Of a stretch of DNA of 64,000 bases, positions 47,607 through 55,708 are shown piece by piece (position 1 is the first letter of the stretch; each line of letters starts with the position of its first letter). Source of the stretch: KACC-23026 sp963829575 (GTDB taxonomy: Bacteria; Bacillota; Bacilli; Bacillales; Sporolactobacillaceae); contig CAWHJF010000021.1 of assembly GCA_963829575.1 (NCBI GenBank), positions 167,721 through 231,720 on the forward strand. The letters are read 5' to 3'. The notes below the pieces were generated by a model. It saw nothing but the letters and a program-made list of their open reading frames with translations, was not told the origin of the DNA and made no database searches. The translations under genes were made by a program, and so were the position numbers.

Positions 47607-48205
47607 TTCGTATTGTCATCGCCGAGGATCAACGTCTGTTACTCGGAGCGTTAAGCTCCCTTCTCAACTTAGAAGAGGACATGGAGGTGGTCGGTAAGGC
47701 CCATAACGGTGAAGAAGCCTTAAATCTAATTAACAGTTGTCAACCCGATGTATGTATTATGGATATTGAAATGCCCTTAATGAGCGGATTAGATGTCGCA
47801 GAAACATTAAAAGGTTCAACGTGTAAGTTTATTATTTTAACTACGTTTGCAAGACCGGGTTACTTTGAACGGGCCCGCGAAGCGGGCGTAAGTGGTTACC
47901 TCTTAAAGGATAGTCCAAGTGAAGACCTTGCCCGTTCGATCCGAACTATTATGGAAGGTCGACGCGTCTATGCCCCAGAACTTATTGATATGGCCTACGA
48001 ACAGTCTGAAAGTCCATTAACGAAACGCGAAGAGGAAGTGATTAAACTTATTGCGAATGGAAAAAGCACCAAAGAGATCGCGGGCGAACTTTTTATCACC
48101 AACGGTACGGTACGTAATTATATTTCAGTGATCCTCGATAAATTAAATGTGACGAACCGAATTGAAGCCGTTACACGTTTTAGGGAAAAGGGTTGGTTTA
48201 AATAG
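47603..48205 (+). CDS. desR: NarL-family response regulator DesR
   Basis: The 200-residue protein has receiver Asp in VCIMDIEMP and Lys in LLKDSP, and a LuxR-type helix-turn-helix (LTKREEEVIKLIANGKSTKE...NGTVRNYISVIL). It activates des by binding the operators upstream of it. It ends shortly before a hairpin terminator. Confidence 0.94.
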   Translation: MIRIVIAEDQRLLLGALSSLLNLEEDMEVVGKAHNGEEALNLINSCQPDVCIMDIEMPLMSGLDVAETLKGSTCKFIILTTFARPGYFERAREAGVSGYLLKDSPSEDLARSIRTIMEGRRVYAPELIDMAYEQSESPLTKREEEVIKLIANGKSTKEIAGELFITNGTVRNYISVILDKLNVTNRIEAVTRFREKGWFK

Positions 48206-48262
48206 ATGAGGATCATTTGATCTCCATAACTTTGGGGAAAAATGATCCTCATCCCTTTTCCG
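48206..48262 (+). terminator. Terminator of the des operon
   Basis: GATGAGGATCATTT and AAATGATCCTCATC, about 19 bases apart, then CCCTTTTCC. Confidence 0.7.
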
Positions 48263-48356
48263 TTCTAAGCTCATTCAAAGATTAACTTCTAGATCGTGAA
48301 TGGTCTCACATAGTATGAAATAAAGTGACGTGATCATTGAATGAGGAGGTTTTTTT

Positions 48357-48863
48357 ATGAATCATCATGGTAAATGGAAACAGCCCCACTCTATTCCTAA
48401 AGTCCCTTTGCCATCTAACAACACCCATAATTGGACGCCTCCAACACATCCAGCCTTGTCATTTCAGCCACCCAACCTCCCACAATTCAGTCCTAAAGAA
48501 GCCCTAAAATCAGGAACTTTATGGAAACCCCTATATGACCCGTATTTTACTCCTCGTGATCGTGAAAAAAGCGGCGCCATGGCTCGGTCATTTCACCACG
48601 CATCGGAGGAACCATTAGATGAAAATTTGCAGATCTCGCCTCCATCAACTGTCCATAGAGACACGGCTTTACCACCTATGATTTTGCCTGACCAAGGGCA
48701 GTCCTCTGAAAAGGCTTACGAAACCGTACATCGTGACTTGGCATTAGACGGCAATCCCCTACTTAATCTTGCCACATTCGTCACAACTTGGATGGATCCT
48801 TATGCGGATCGTTTATATGCCGAATCCTACAACAAGAACTTAATAGACAAAAGAGCCTTTTGA
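48357..48863 (+). CDS. Chimera: CotJA-like N-terminus fused to glutamate decarboxylase N-terminus
   Basis: ATG follows a strong GAGGAGG site. Residues 1-72 resemble spore coat protein CotJA (FQPPNLPQFSPKEALKSGTL, then WKPLYDPYFTP). Without a stop, the frame then continues with the decarboxylase N-terminus (LDGNPLLNLATFVTTWMD, compare LDGNPRLNLATFVTTWME) and LYAESYNKNLIDK. The reading ends at 48863, where the rest of the decarboxylase is missing. The long N-terminal region could be expressed. Whether the CotJA part is a separate original gene is uncertain. Confidence 0.65.
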   Translation: MNHHGKWKQPHSIPKVPLPSNNTHNWTPPTHPALSFQPPNLPQFSPKEALKSGTLWKPLYDPYFTPRDREKSGAMARSFHHASEEPLDENLQISPPSTVHRDTALPPMILPDQGQSSEKAYETVHRDLALDGNPLLNLATFVTTWMDPYADRLYAESYNKNLIDKRAF

Positions 48864-49197
48864 AATCTTCACACACGGCTCGCATCTTCCTGTTGTGACA
48901 TGGAAATTAAAAGACGCGTATACCTCCAATTGGACACTTAAAGACTTAGCTCGACAGCTATGGACCTTTGGCTGGCAAGTGCCCGCATATCCTCTTCCGG
49001 AAAAAATGGAAGACATTATGATCATGCGCGTTGTTGTTCGTCATGGATTTTCCATGGATCTGGCTCACTATTTTATGAAAAATCTCAAACAGGCTCTCGA
49101 CTATTTGGATTCTTTGGATGCACCATTACCTCGAGATCCAAAAAAAGACATAGGTTTTCATCATGAAGCAAAAGGTCCAACCCATCCAAGTATCTAG
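48857..49197 (+). pseudogene. C-terminal fragment of glutamate decarboxylase
   Basis: In the next frame, from the fusion point, one reads FEIFTHGSHLPVVTWKLKD, then ARQLWTFGWQVPAYPLP and RVVVRHGFSMDLAHYF, the C-terminal domain of glutamate decarboxylase. The PLP-binding core with the catalytic lysine, about 250 residues, is deleted between this and the N-terminal part. It ends with IGFHH plus a short tail. The gene cannot be active. Confidence 0.75.
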
Positions 49198-49342
49198 TGA
49201 CTATAGAAAAGTCAATTATTCAGGAGTGCTATATAGTAAAACGCACCTTTTGAAAAGGACTTTTTACACAACGAGTTGGCATTCCTTTTTTAAAAAAAGA
49301 GGCCTTATTGAAGTGGACCCCTTAGATCGCTTGACTTCTCTT

Positions 49343-51304
49343 TCATCTTGATCGCTTTTCATGTTGGATCATCTGGAGACTTTCGTACAATTCTTGGATT
49401 TCTTCATTAACCCCGGGATACCCCACAATCGTAGGAATCGTTAAGTTGGATTTAGGTTGATCGATCCCTTCATACAGGGTTTCAAAAACCGATTGAACGT
49501 CTTTAATTTGTTGGTCGTTTTTTGGAGCAGCCCATCTAGTGCTTGAGGTTGCTCCAATTAAGGAACCTAATCTTTGCATGGCAATGACCGATGACCAATA
49601 GGAATCCACCCATCGGGATTTTCGAATCTCATTGAGTGCACCGTCGTACGTATTCCTTAGCACAACGAGCATATTAAGGAGTTGTGTTCTTTTTTTGACT
49701 ATTGACGTTTCACTTATACTCTCTTCGCGCATGAGGTCCTGAAGTAATTCACCAGAAAATTTTATAACAAGCTTCATGACCATTGGCAGTCTAGTTGAAG
49801 CGGACTTGTGCCAAAGAAATAATCCAGCTAATAGTGCAACGGCTGTCCCTAGTATCGTATCCACAAGTCTGGCCCCTATTAAGGTTGGGATTGGTAAACG
49901 GAGACCGCTAAAGTGCGTAATAATCAGGGCCATTGGTGTGATAAAGGTAACTGCCACTGTGTAATTTCTGACGATAAACAATTCAATGATAAATTGCAAG
50001 GTCATAACCACTAGCACTAATTCCCAAGCATTCACATGAAGCGATAGGATCAATCCGCCAATTAAAATTCCTACCGCTGTCCCAACAGACCGTTGCAACG
50101 TTCGATTCACGATCGCCCAAACCGTTGCCCCTTGTAATGCTGAAGCGCAGGCAAGAGTCACCCAATAAGGACGCTCATTTCCAAAAAAAATCGATAAAAG
50201 TGATGCAACTAGAACCGCGATTCCGATCCTAAGCGCTCCAGGAAGCACAGCAGATGGATTAGAAAAAGAACTTCTGAACACCCGCCACACACTTTGGTCT
50301 GAGGACCGGATCAGTAAAGGTGAAATTGGAATTTTATTATTGAGAATGTGAGAGGCTATGAGCACTTCATCTTTTAAATGAATAAGAATTGGATCCAGAT
50401 CCGCAAACGTATCGAGCTTTTTGGGAATAGCCGCCTCTGACTGCTTGAGTGCTCGTGCCACCTCTTGGACTGCATCAACCAGTACCTGATTGATCGGATC
50501 CTTTGATTGGACTTCTGCTTCAATGACGGCCAGAAAAAGATCATTGGCTTTTTCAACGAGGTTCAGTAAATAAGCAGACTTGTTGGTTTTGGGATCTTTT
50601 TTAGAGGCCCCTTTAAGTAAAGGCTTTTCCGCCAATTTTAATGATAAAAGTAAGTTGTGCTTTTCTTGGTCGCTCTCTGCCGTTCCAATCGATGCCATGA
50701 AACGAGCTAGATCTTGATAGACCTCGATGACGAGTGAAGTTTCTTGATTATAAGCGTTCCATAACCACCCACACATGGCAATGAGCCAAGCCATGACACC
50801 ACCAACCAGTGCCATCCCCATTCTAAACGGGATGAGCGATGGATCAAATGGAATAATGGTGCCGACCGCGCACACTAGTATAAAAAAGTAACTGCCTGGT
50901 GGTGGCATTTTAAAAGCATTGCTAAAATAGGTAGACAATGTACTGACACTCACAAAGGCGAGTGTCATCATGAGGGGCGAAGCCGACGTGGCAAGTCCCA
51001 CTCCAAATGAGAGCACCATCCCAATGAGGACAAAAAACAATTTCCTTGCTCGTTCGGCGTAGGTCTCATTATGTACATAGAGGGCGGTAAACCCTCCCAT
51101 GCTCGCAAGCAACGCCCATTCCATATGGTTAAATAAGGCCCCAATCATAAATGGTATCCCTATAGTAATGGACGCACTGATGGCTTTACCCCAAGGGGCT
51201 CTTGGTCCTCTATTCCAGTGAAACGCCCCTTTAAAACCTAAGGGACTTGGTGGATTAGGGATGGGCGAGCGTTTATACCCCTCATTATTACTCAATGGTG
51301 ACAC
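49343..51304 (-). CDS. FUSC-family membrane protein (aromatic-acid exporter/YccS-like)
   Basis: The 653-residue protein has two blocks of membrane helices (residues about 40-185 and 360-500) separated by a cytosolic helical domain, with a long C-terminal cytosolic tail. This is the FUSC/YccS-YhfK layout, with PYWVTLACASALQGATVWAI in the second block, near the conserved RTLQRSVGTAVG motif. Family members are proposed efflux proteins. The first residues are a Pro-rich segment. Substrate unknown. Confidence 0.83.
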   Translation of the reverse strand: MSPLSNNEGYKRSPIPNPPSPLGFKGAFHWNRGPRAPWGKAISASITIGIPFMIGALFNHMEWALLASMGGFTALYVHNETYAERARKLFFVLIGMVLSFGVGLATSASPLMMTLAFVSVSTLSTYFSNAFKMPPPGSYFFILVCAVGTIIPFDPSLIPFRMGMALVGGVMAWLIAMCGWLWNAYNQETSLVIEVYQDLARFMASIGTAESDQEKHNLLLSLKLAEKPLLKGASKKDPKTNKSAYLLNLVEKANDLFLAVIEAEVQSKDPINQVLVDAVQEVARALKQSEAAIPKKLDTFADLDPILIHLKDEVLIASHILNNKIPISPLLIRSSDQSVWRVFRSSFSNPSAVLPGALRIGIAVLVASLLSIFFGNERPYWVTLACASALQGATVWAIVNRTLQRSVGTAVGILIGGLILSLHVNAWELVLVVMTLQFIIELFIVRNYTVAVTFITPMALIITHFSGLRLPIPTLIGARLVDTILGTAVALLAGLFLWHKSASTRLPMVMKLVIKFSGELLQDLMREESISETSIVKKRTQLLNMLVVLRNTYDGALNEIRKSRWVDSYWSSVIAMQRLGSLIGATSSTRWAAPKNDQQIKDVQSVFETLYEGIDQPKSNLTIPTIVGYPGVNEEIQELYESLQMIQHEKRSR

Positions 51305-51457
51305 CTTCTTCTATGATGATCTTTAAAATTACTAAACGGGTTAAAAAGGAACCACCGTGATCATGTGACCACAGTGGATAGTTTGATGCTATTATAATAG
51401 AGCTATTCAAAGTCGAAATGGTTTCAATAACTCGTAAATGCTACGTGTGTTCATATT

Positions 51458-52071
51458 TTATAATTGTGGACTCGACAATCCGCAATTAGCTTGTTTAATG
51501 CTCTCGCTCGGGTGTTGCGTCCACCACGATCCGCTATTCCCTTCAAATCGATCTCAATTATTAGGAAAAATGCCAATTAGCGGATCCAGATGTCCCTTCT
51601 CTTTCGCAAACTAGTCTGATCAGGACGATAAAGGATCCTCGTGGCCCCTTTTCTAATTTGTGGACTCGACAATCCTCTATTTGCTTGTGCCACGCTCTCA
51701 CTCGGGTGTTACGTCCACCACGATCCGCTATTCCCTTCAAATCGATCTCAATTATTAGGAAAAATGCCAATTAGCGGATCCAGATGTCCCTTTTCTTTCG
51801 CAAACCAGTCTGATCAGGACGATAAAGGATCCTCGTGGCCCCTTTTTTAATTTGTGGACTCGACAATCCTCTATTTGCTTGTGCCACGCTTTCGCTCGGG
51901 TGTTGCGTCCACCACGATCCGCTATTCCCTTCAAATCGATCTCGATTATTAGGAAAAATGCCAATTAGCGGATCCAGATGTCCCTTTTCTTTCGCAAACC
52001 AGTCTGATCAGGACGATAAAGGATCCTCGTGGCCCCTTTTTTAATTTGTGGACTCGACAATCCTCTATTTG
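51458..52071. repeat. 194-bp tandem repeat, about 3.2 copies
   Basis: Units begin near 51458, 51652 and 51846, with a partial fourth from 52040. Copies 2 and 3 are nearly identical; copy 1 is more diverged at its start. Each unit contains an inverted pair ATCCGCTA...TAGCGGAT and an outer pair CCACGA...TCGTGG, so it could fold as a large hairpin. Short ORFs within it are produced by the repetition and are not credible genes. It fills the gap between the FUSC gene and the LysM/P60 gene. Confidence 0.9.
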
Positions 52072-52217
52072 TTCGATTCAGGGACGCTAACCTCATTCCT
52101 TGCTCTACCGTTTGAAACAGCCCCTATACATTCTACAGGAAATTCAGTTCGTCATTGATGCTGAGCCGTAACAGCTACTTTTAAGGTATTAACTGTAAAA
52201 AATGATGGATAAGTGTT

Positions 52218-53573
52218 TTAGATAATGTTAATTTTTTGCCCTGGGAAAATATAGGGAGAAGATAGGTTGTTGGCTTTCATCAATTTTTTAGTATTGGTGT
52301 CATTCAAGAGGGCAATATCCCATAAGGTATCCCCTTTTTTCACCGTATACGAAAGTGTTTTCGGAGCTTTGACCGACGCCATTTTCACTTGGCTGTCTGT
52401 TGATGGTACACGTGTTTGACTTGTTTTTAGCTTTTGACCCGGGTAAATGATATAAGATGTCAGATGATTAAGAGACATCAAATTGGATAAAGAAACGCCT
52501 TCTGTATGCGCAATCGCGGATAGCGTGTCCCCTTTTTTCACCGTATAAGTTGTCGTCGTAGCGGTTGTTTGGGTTGACAATATGGTTGCCGGTGCAGATG
52601 GGGCTGAACTCTTTTGGGCGACTGGTGTTGGTTTGGCCGATGACGTTGAATTTCTAAGTGATAACGAGTGACCCGGGAAAATTAAATCACTTCCCAGTTG
52701 ATTAAGCGATTTTAATTGAGCAACAGTCAGGTTAAATTTCTGACCTATTTTTGACAACGTATCACCAGAAACAACCGTGTATGTAGATGGTGATACGTTT
52801 TGTGTTGGGACGGGCTGGACGGCTGCTTTAGAAGTCGAACTCTTAGTGGTTTGAGTTGTCGTTACCGTTTGAAGACGAACCTTTATTTGTTCACCCGGAA
52901 AAATGATGTCCGCGGTCAATTTATTTATCGTTTTGAGCTCAGCCACTGAAATGCCATATTTTTGACTAATTAACCAAAGCGAATCACCCGATTGAACCGT
53001 ATGAACGGCCGAACTCGACACATTGGAGGATGGATTGGAAGTCGTTGTGGGTGTGGCATTTGGAATCGGTGTGACCTGAGTTGTTGGATTTGCAGATTGG
53101 ACGATTTGCTCAAGAGAGATCGGTGTATTTAGGACTCGTCTTGCTGTCACATAACGCGACGTCCAATAAGAGCTGTTCATATTGGTGATTTTAACACCTG
53201 AGAGAATGGCATTTAGCATTTGGTTGTTCCCTATATAAATCCCCACATGATCAATAACGCCATTAAAACTCGTATCAAAGAAGACAAGATCCCCAACTTG
53301 TAAGTCGGCTTTTTGAACTGCAGTCCCGACTTTTGCTTGATCAGCTGCTACTCTTGGAAGAATTATGCCATTTTGCTTAAAAACAGTCGCAGTAAAAGAA
53401 GAGCAGTCAAATTCGTTAAGGTTCCCGACCAAGGCACCATAGACATACGGCTTACCTATGTATTGTTCTCCCGTTTGAACAATATCGGTCGAACTTGCAG
53501 CCAACGCGCTAGAATGGGCTGTTAAAACGATTCCCCCTGCCAGAACAATCGGCGCAATAGCAAATTTCTTCAT
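52218..53573 (-). CDS. Secreted NlpC/P60 endopeptidase with four LysM domains
   Basis: The start is ATG 53573 (MKKFAIAPIVLAGG), behind GGGAGGT. The signal peptide is about 26 residues ending SSALAA. The NlpC/P60 domain (residues 30-160) has the nucleophile in FDCSSFTATVF and His in VIDHVGIYIG. Four LysM domains follow with Ser/Thr/Pro linkers (VQSGDSLWLIS, VVSGDTLSKIG, VKKGDTLSAIA, VKKGDTLWDIA). Usual NlpC/P60-LysM proteins such as LytE/F place LysM at the N-terminus; here they are C-terminal. It should cleave D-Glu-DAP bonds during growth. Confidence 0.9.
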   Translation of the reverse strand: MKKFAIAPIVLAGGIVLTAHSSALAASSTDIVQTGEQYIGKPYVYGALVGNLNEFDCSSFTATVFKQNGIILPRVAADQAKVGTAVQKADLQVGDLVFFDTSFNGVIDHVGIYIGNNQMLNAILSGVKITNMNSSYWTSRYVTARRVLNTPISLEQIVQSANPTTQVTPIPNATPTTTSNPSSNVSSSAVHTVQSGDSLWLISQKYGISVAELKTINKLTADIIFPGEQIKVRLQTVTTTQTTKSSTSKAAVQPVPTQNVSPSTYTVVSGDTLSKIGQKFNLTVAQLKSLNQLGSDLIFPGHSLSLRNSTSSAKPTPVAQKSSAPSAPATILSTQTTATTTTYTVKKGDTLSAIAHTEGVSLSNLMSLNHLTSYIIYPGQKLKTSQTRVPSTDSQVKMASVKAPKTLSYTVKKGDTLWDIALLNDTNTKKLMKANNLSSPYIFPGQKINII

Positions 53574-53782
53574 TAGGATGAAACCTCCCTTTTTTACAAG
53601 CAACAGAATGTTCAGTAGTAGAGTGCTAGAATTGTAGAAAGGACAGACTAAGACTTATAAGAAATTTACCATATTTTGCAGAATAAAGGGAGTTTTTTAA
53701 TGAAAATGTCAAAACTTAATAAAGAACGTTTCGATTTTTCATTAAATAAAAAGAAGCCCAGTTAATCACATATTAATCCGGA

Positions 53783-54400
53783 TTAACTGGGCTTTATATA
53801 GGCCAATGCTTTTCGATAATCCGCGTCTGTGTCGACATCAAAAAAGAGCTTTGGATCCTCACCTCTAATAAAATGGCCTCTATGTCTATTATTAATAAAG
53901 ACGCTTCTCGCTCCCTGATCGCCATTTAATTGGAGCAAGTGAGAAAAGAAATGCTGTGAAAAAATAGCTGGCGGACATGGATGGTCATTAAACAAAGAAG
54001 CCACAAACTCTGCGTCGCCTTTTTCAAACTCATCGATTAAACGATTCATCCACTCTAACGTGACAAAAGGCTGATCGGCAAGTACAATCATGACGGCCCG
54101 GGCACCATCACAGACGGCTTGCTCCACCCCTATTTTGATCGATTCGGACTGACCTTTTGCTGAATGGGCAACACTCAGTATATGATCACAGTCAATTTGG
54201 GAAGTGACCCATTTAGATCTACCTTCCATTGGACACAGAACATAGATCGACTCTAACCGGGATTGACACGCGGCCGCCAAGGCTTTCTTTCCCAATGCCT
54301 CTTCTTCTAATGGGAGAAAGAGTTTATTCCGATCCTCTCCCATTCGTCGACTATTGCCTGCAGCAAGATAAAGCCCTATGATTCCTTTATTCTTGATAAT
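53783..54400 (-). CDS. pucB: MobA-like nucleotidyltransferase for molybdenum cofactor (PucB-like), likely AUU start
   Basis: The first canonical ATG (54343) would remove the nucleotide-binding motif. The reading frame before it encodes GIIGLYLAAGNSRRMGEDRN, then KLFLPL, the LAAGxSxRMG-K motif essential in MobA/MocA enzymes. It is open only back to a TGA overlapping the previous gene, and the first possible start is ATT (54398-54400), behind AGGGGTGAGG. The protein would be 205 residues, like B. subtilis PucB. It probably activates the cofactor for the dehydrogenase encoded upstream. Confidence 0.75.
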   Translation of the reverse strand: MIKNKGIIGLYLAAGNSRRMGEDRNKLFLPLEEEALGKKALAAACQSRLESIYVLCPMEGRSKWVTSQIDCDHILSVAHSAKGQSESIKIGVEQAVCDGARAVMIVLADQPFVTLEWMNRLIDEFEKGDAEFVASLFNDHPCPPAIFSQHFFSHLLQLNGDQGARSVFINNRHRGHFIRGEDPKLFFDVDTDADYRKALAYIKPS

Positions 54401-54403
54401 GCC

Positions 54404-54877
54404 TCACCCCTGCTTCTTATCCTGATTGAGAACGGCATGAACCGCCTCTTTAATTTCCTGATAACTAGTACAGCGGCAAATGTTCGACTCGAGCCAATTT
54501 TGAATATCTGCTTCAGTGGCATCTGGACGTGACGTAACTAAAGCATGGGCATTTATGATAAATCCTGAAGTGCAATACCCGCACTGAAAACCCCAGTTTT
54601 CAACAAACGCCTTCTGGATTGGGACACCATTCAACCCTTCAATGGAAGTGATGTCATAATCGGTTGCTTCAATCGCAAGCATGAGACAAGACTTCATGGG
54701 CTCGCCGTCGACTAAGACCGTACAAGCGCCGCAGTCACCATTCAAACAACCAGGTTTAGCCCCGGTGAGATCAAGCTCCGTTCGCAAAACATCCAACAGT
54801 GTTTGAACAGGTCTGGCCAACACGACATGTTTCTCTTGGTTCACATTTAAGGTCATAGCATATTTATAAACGGCCAA
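54404..54877 (-). CDS. pucE: Xanthine dehydrogenase-type [2Fe-2S] subunit
   Basis: The 157-residue protein has both iron-sulfur motifs: CLNGDCGACTVLVDG with a fourth Cys in KSCLM, and CGYCTSGFI...ESNICRCTSYQEI. It transfers electrons between the molybdenum site and FAD. It starts next to the FAD-subunit stop (one base apart), in a four-gene operon. Confidence 0.9.
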   Translation of the reverse strand: MAVYKYAMTLNVNQEKHVVLARPVQTLLDVLRTELDLTGAKPGCLNGDCGACTVLVDGEPMKSCLMLAIEATDYDITSIEGLNGVPIQKAFVENWGFQCGYCTSGFIINAHALVTSRPDATEADIQNWLESNICRCTSYQEIKEAVHAVLNQDKKQG

Positions 54878-55708
54878 TTATAGTCCCTCCCAAGCTGAAA
54901 AACACTCAAACACGAGCTGTTTTAATTTAAATAGTCGATACTCCGACGATCCTTCAATATCCGTTAAAATATCTTGAGGTAAAGCGCGTCGAGCCTCCAA
55001 CCAACGTTCTTCCAAACTTTTAGATGGATCATTTAATAGGGGTTCAAGTTGAAACGCACGAAACGGGTAAGGGGTTAGACCACTGATTGCAAGTCGAATC
55101 GCCCCTTCTATTTTAAGGGCCGCAAGCGTCACAAGTGGATAGCCAACATTCCCTTGTTTCCTCACTTTTTTACTATAGAAAGGCAGCGAGGTAATCGATT
55201 TATCTAGAATAAATTGAACGAGACATTCACTAGTCTCAAGTTTCATCTCCTTTTTAAAAACATGATGAATCGACGCCCTTCTTAATCCGGTTGGACCAGC
55301 TAATACGAGCTCGCAATCAGATAATAAAAAAGGTAGCACCGCCTCACGGTAAAAAATTGCCCCGCAAACATTTCCCCCAATGGTGATTTTATTTCGTGCA
55401 GTGCGGTCGGCCACTTCATTCGCTGTGACACTTAGTAATGGGAACAGGTCTGATTCGATGCAACGAGTCAACGTCTGGGATGCACCAATGACGAGGTGGT
55501 GATGCTTTCTATCTAAAATCTGTGTTTCAGGGATGTGCTTAAGATCAATCACGGCATCTGTGTATACTTGTTTAATCCGACCCAAAGTGATGATTTCGGT
55601 TCCACCTGAATAATACATTGGTTGTTTTCCCTTGTTGCGCAAAGAATCATGTAGTTGAACCGCTTCCTGCAACGAATTGGGTTTATAATAATCAAAATCA
55701 AATGGAAT
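54878..55708 (-). CDS. pucC: Xanthine dehydrogenase-type FAD-binding subunit
   Basis: Start ATG 55708 (MIPFDFDYYKPNSLQEAVQ) follows GAGGG and overlaps the large-subunit stop by ATGA; a frame ten codons longer is less likely. The 276-residue protein has YYSGGTEI and NKITIGGNVCGAIFYREAVL, typical of CoxM/PucC FAD-binding subunits. Confidence 0.88.
   Translation of the reverse strand: MPFDFDYYKPNSLQEAVQLHDSLRNKGKQPMYYSGGTEIITLGRIKQVYTDAVIDLKHIPETQILDRKHHHLVIGASQTLTRCIESDLFPLLSVTANEVADRTARNKITIGGNVCGAIFYREAVLPFLLSDCELVLAGPTGLRRASIHHVFKKEMKLETSECLVQFILDKSITSLPFYSKKVRKQGNVGYPLVTLAALKIEGAIRLAISGLTPYPFRAFQLEPLLNDPSKSLEERWLEARRALPQDILTDIEGSSEYRLFKLKQLVFECFSAWEGL

Noticed and set aside
51458..52071. 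CRISPR array or protein repeats
   Set aside because: Units are 194 bp without alternating spacers, and repeated ORFs in them lack ribosome sites and family resemblance.
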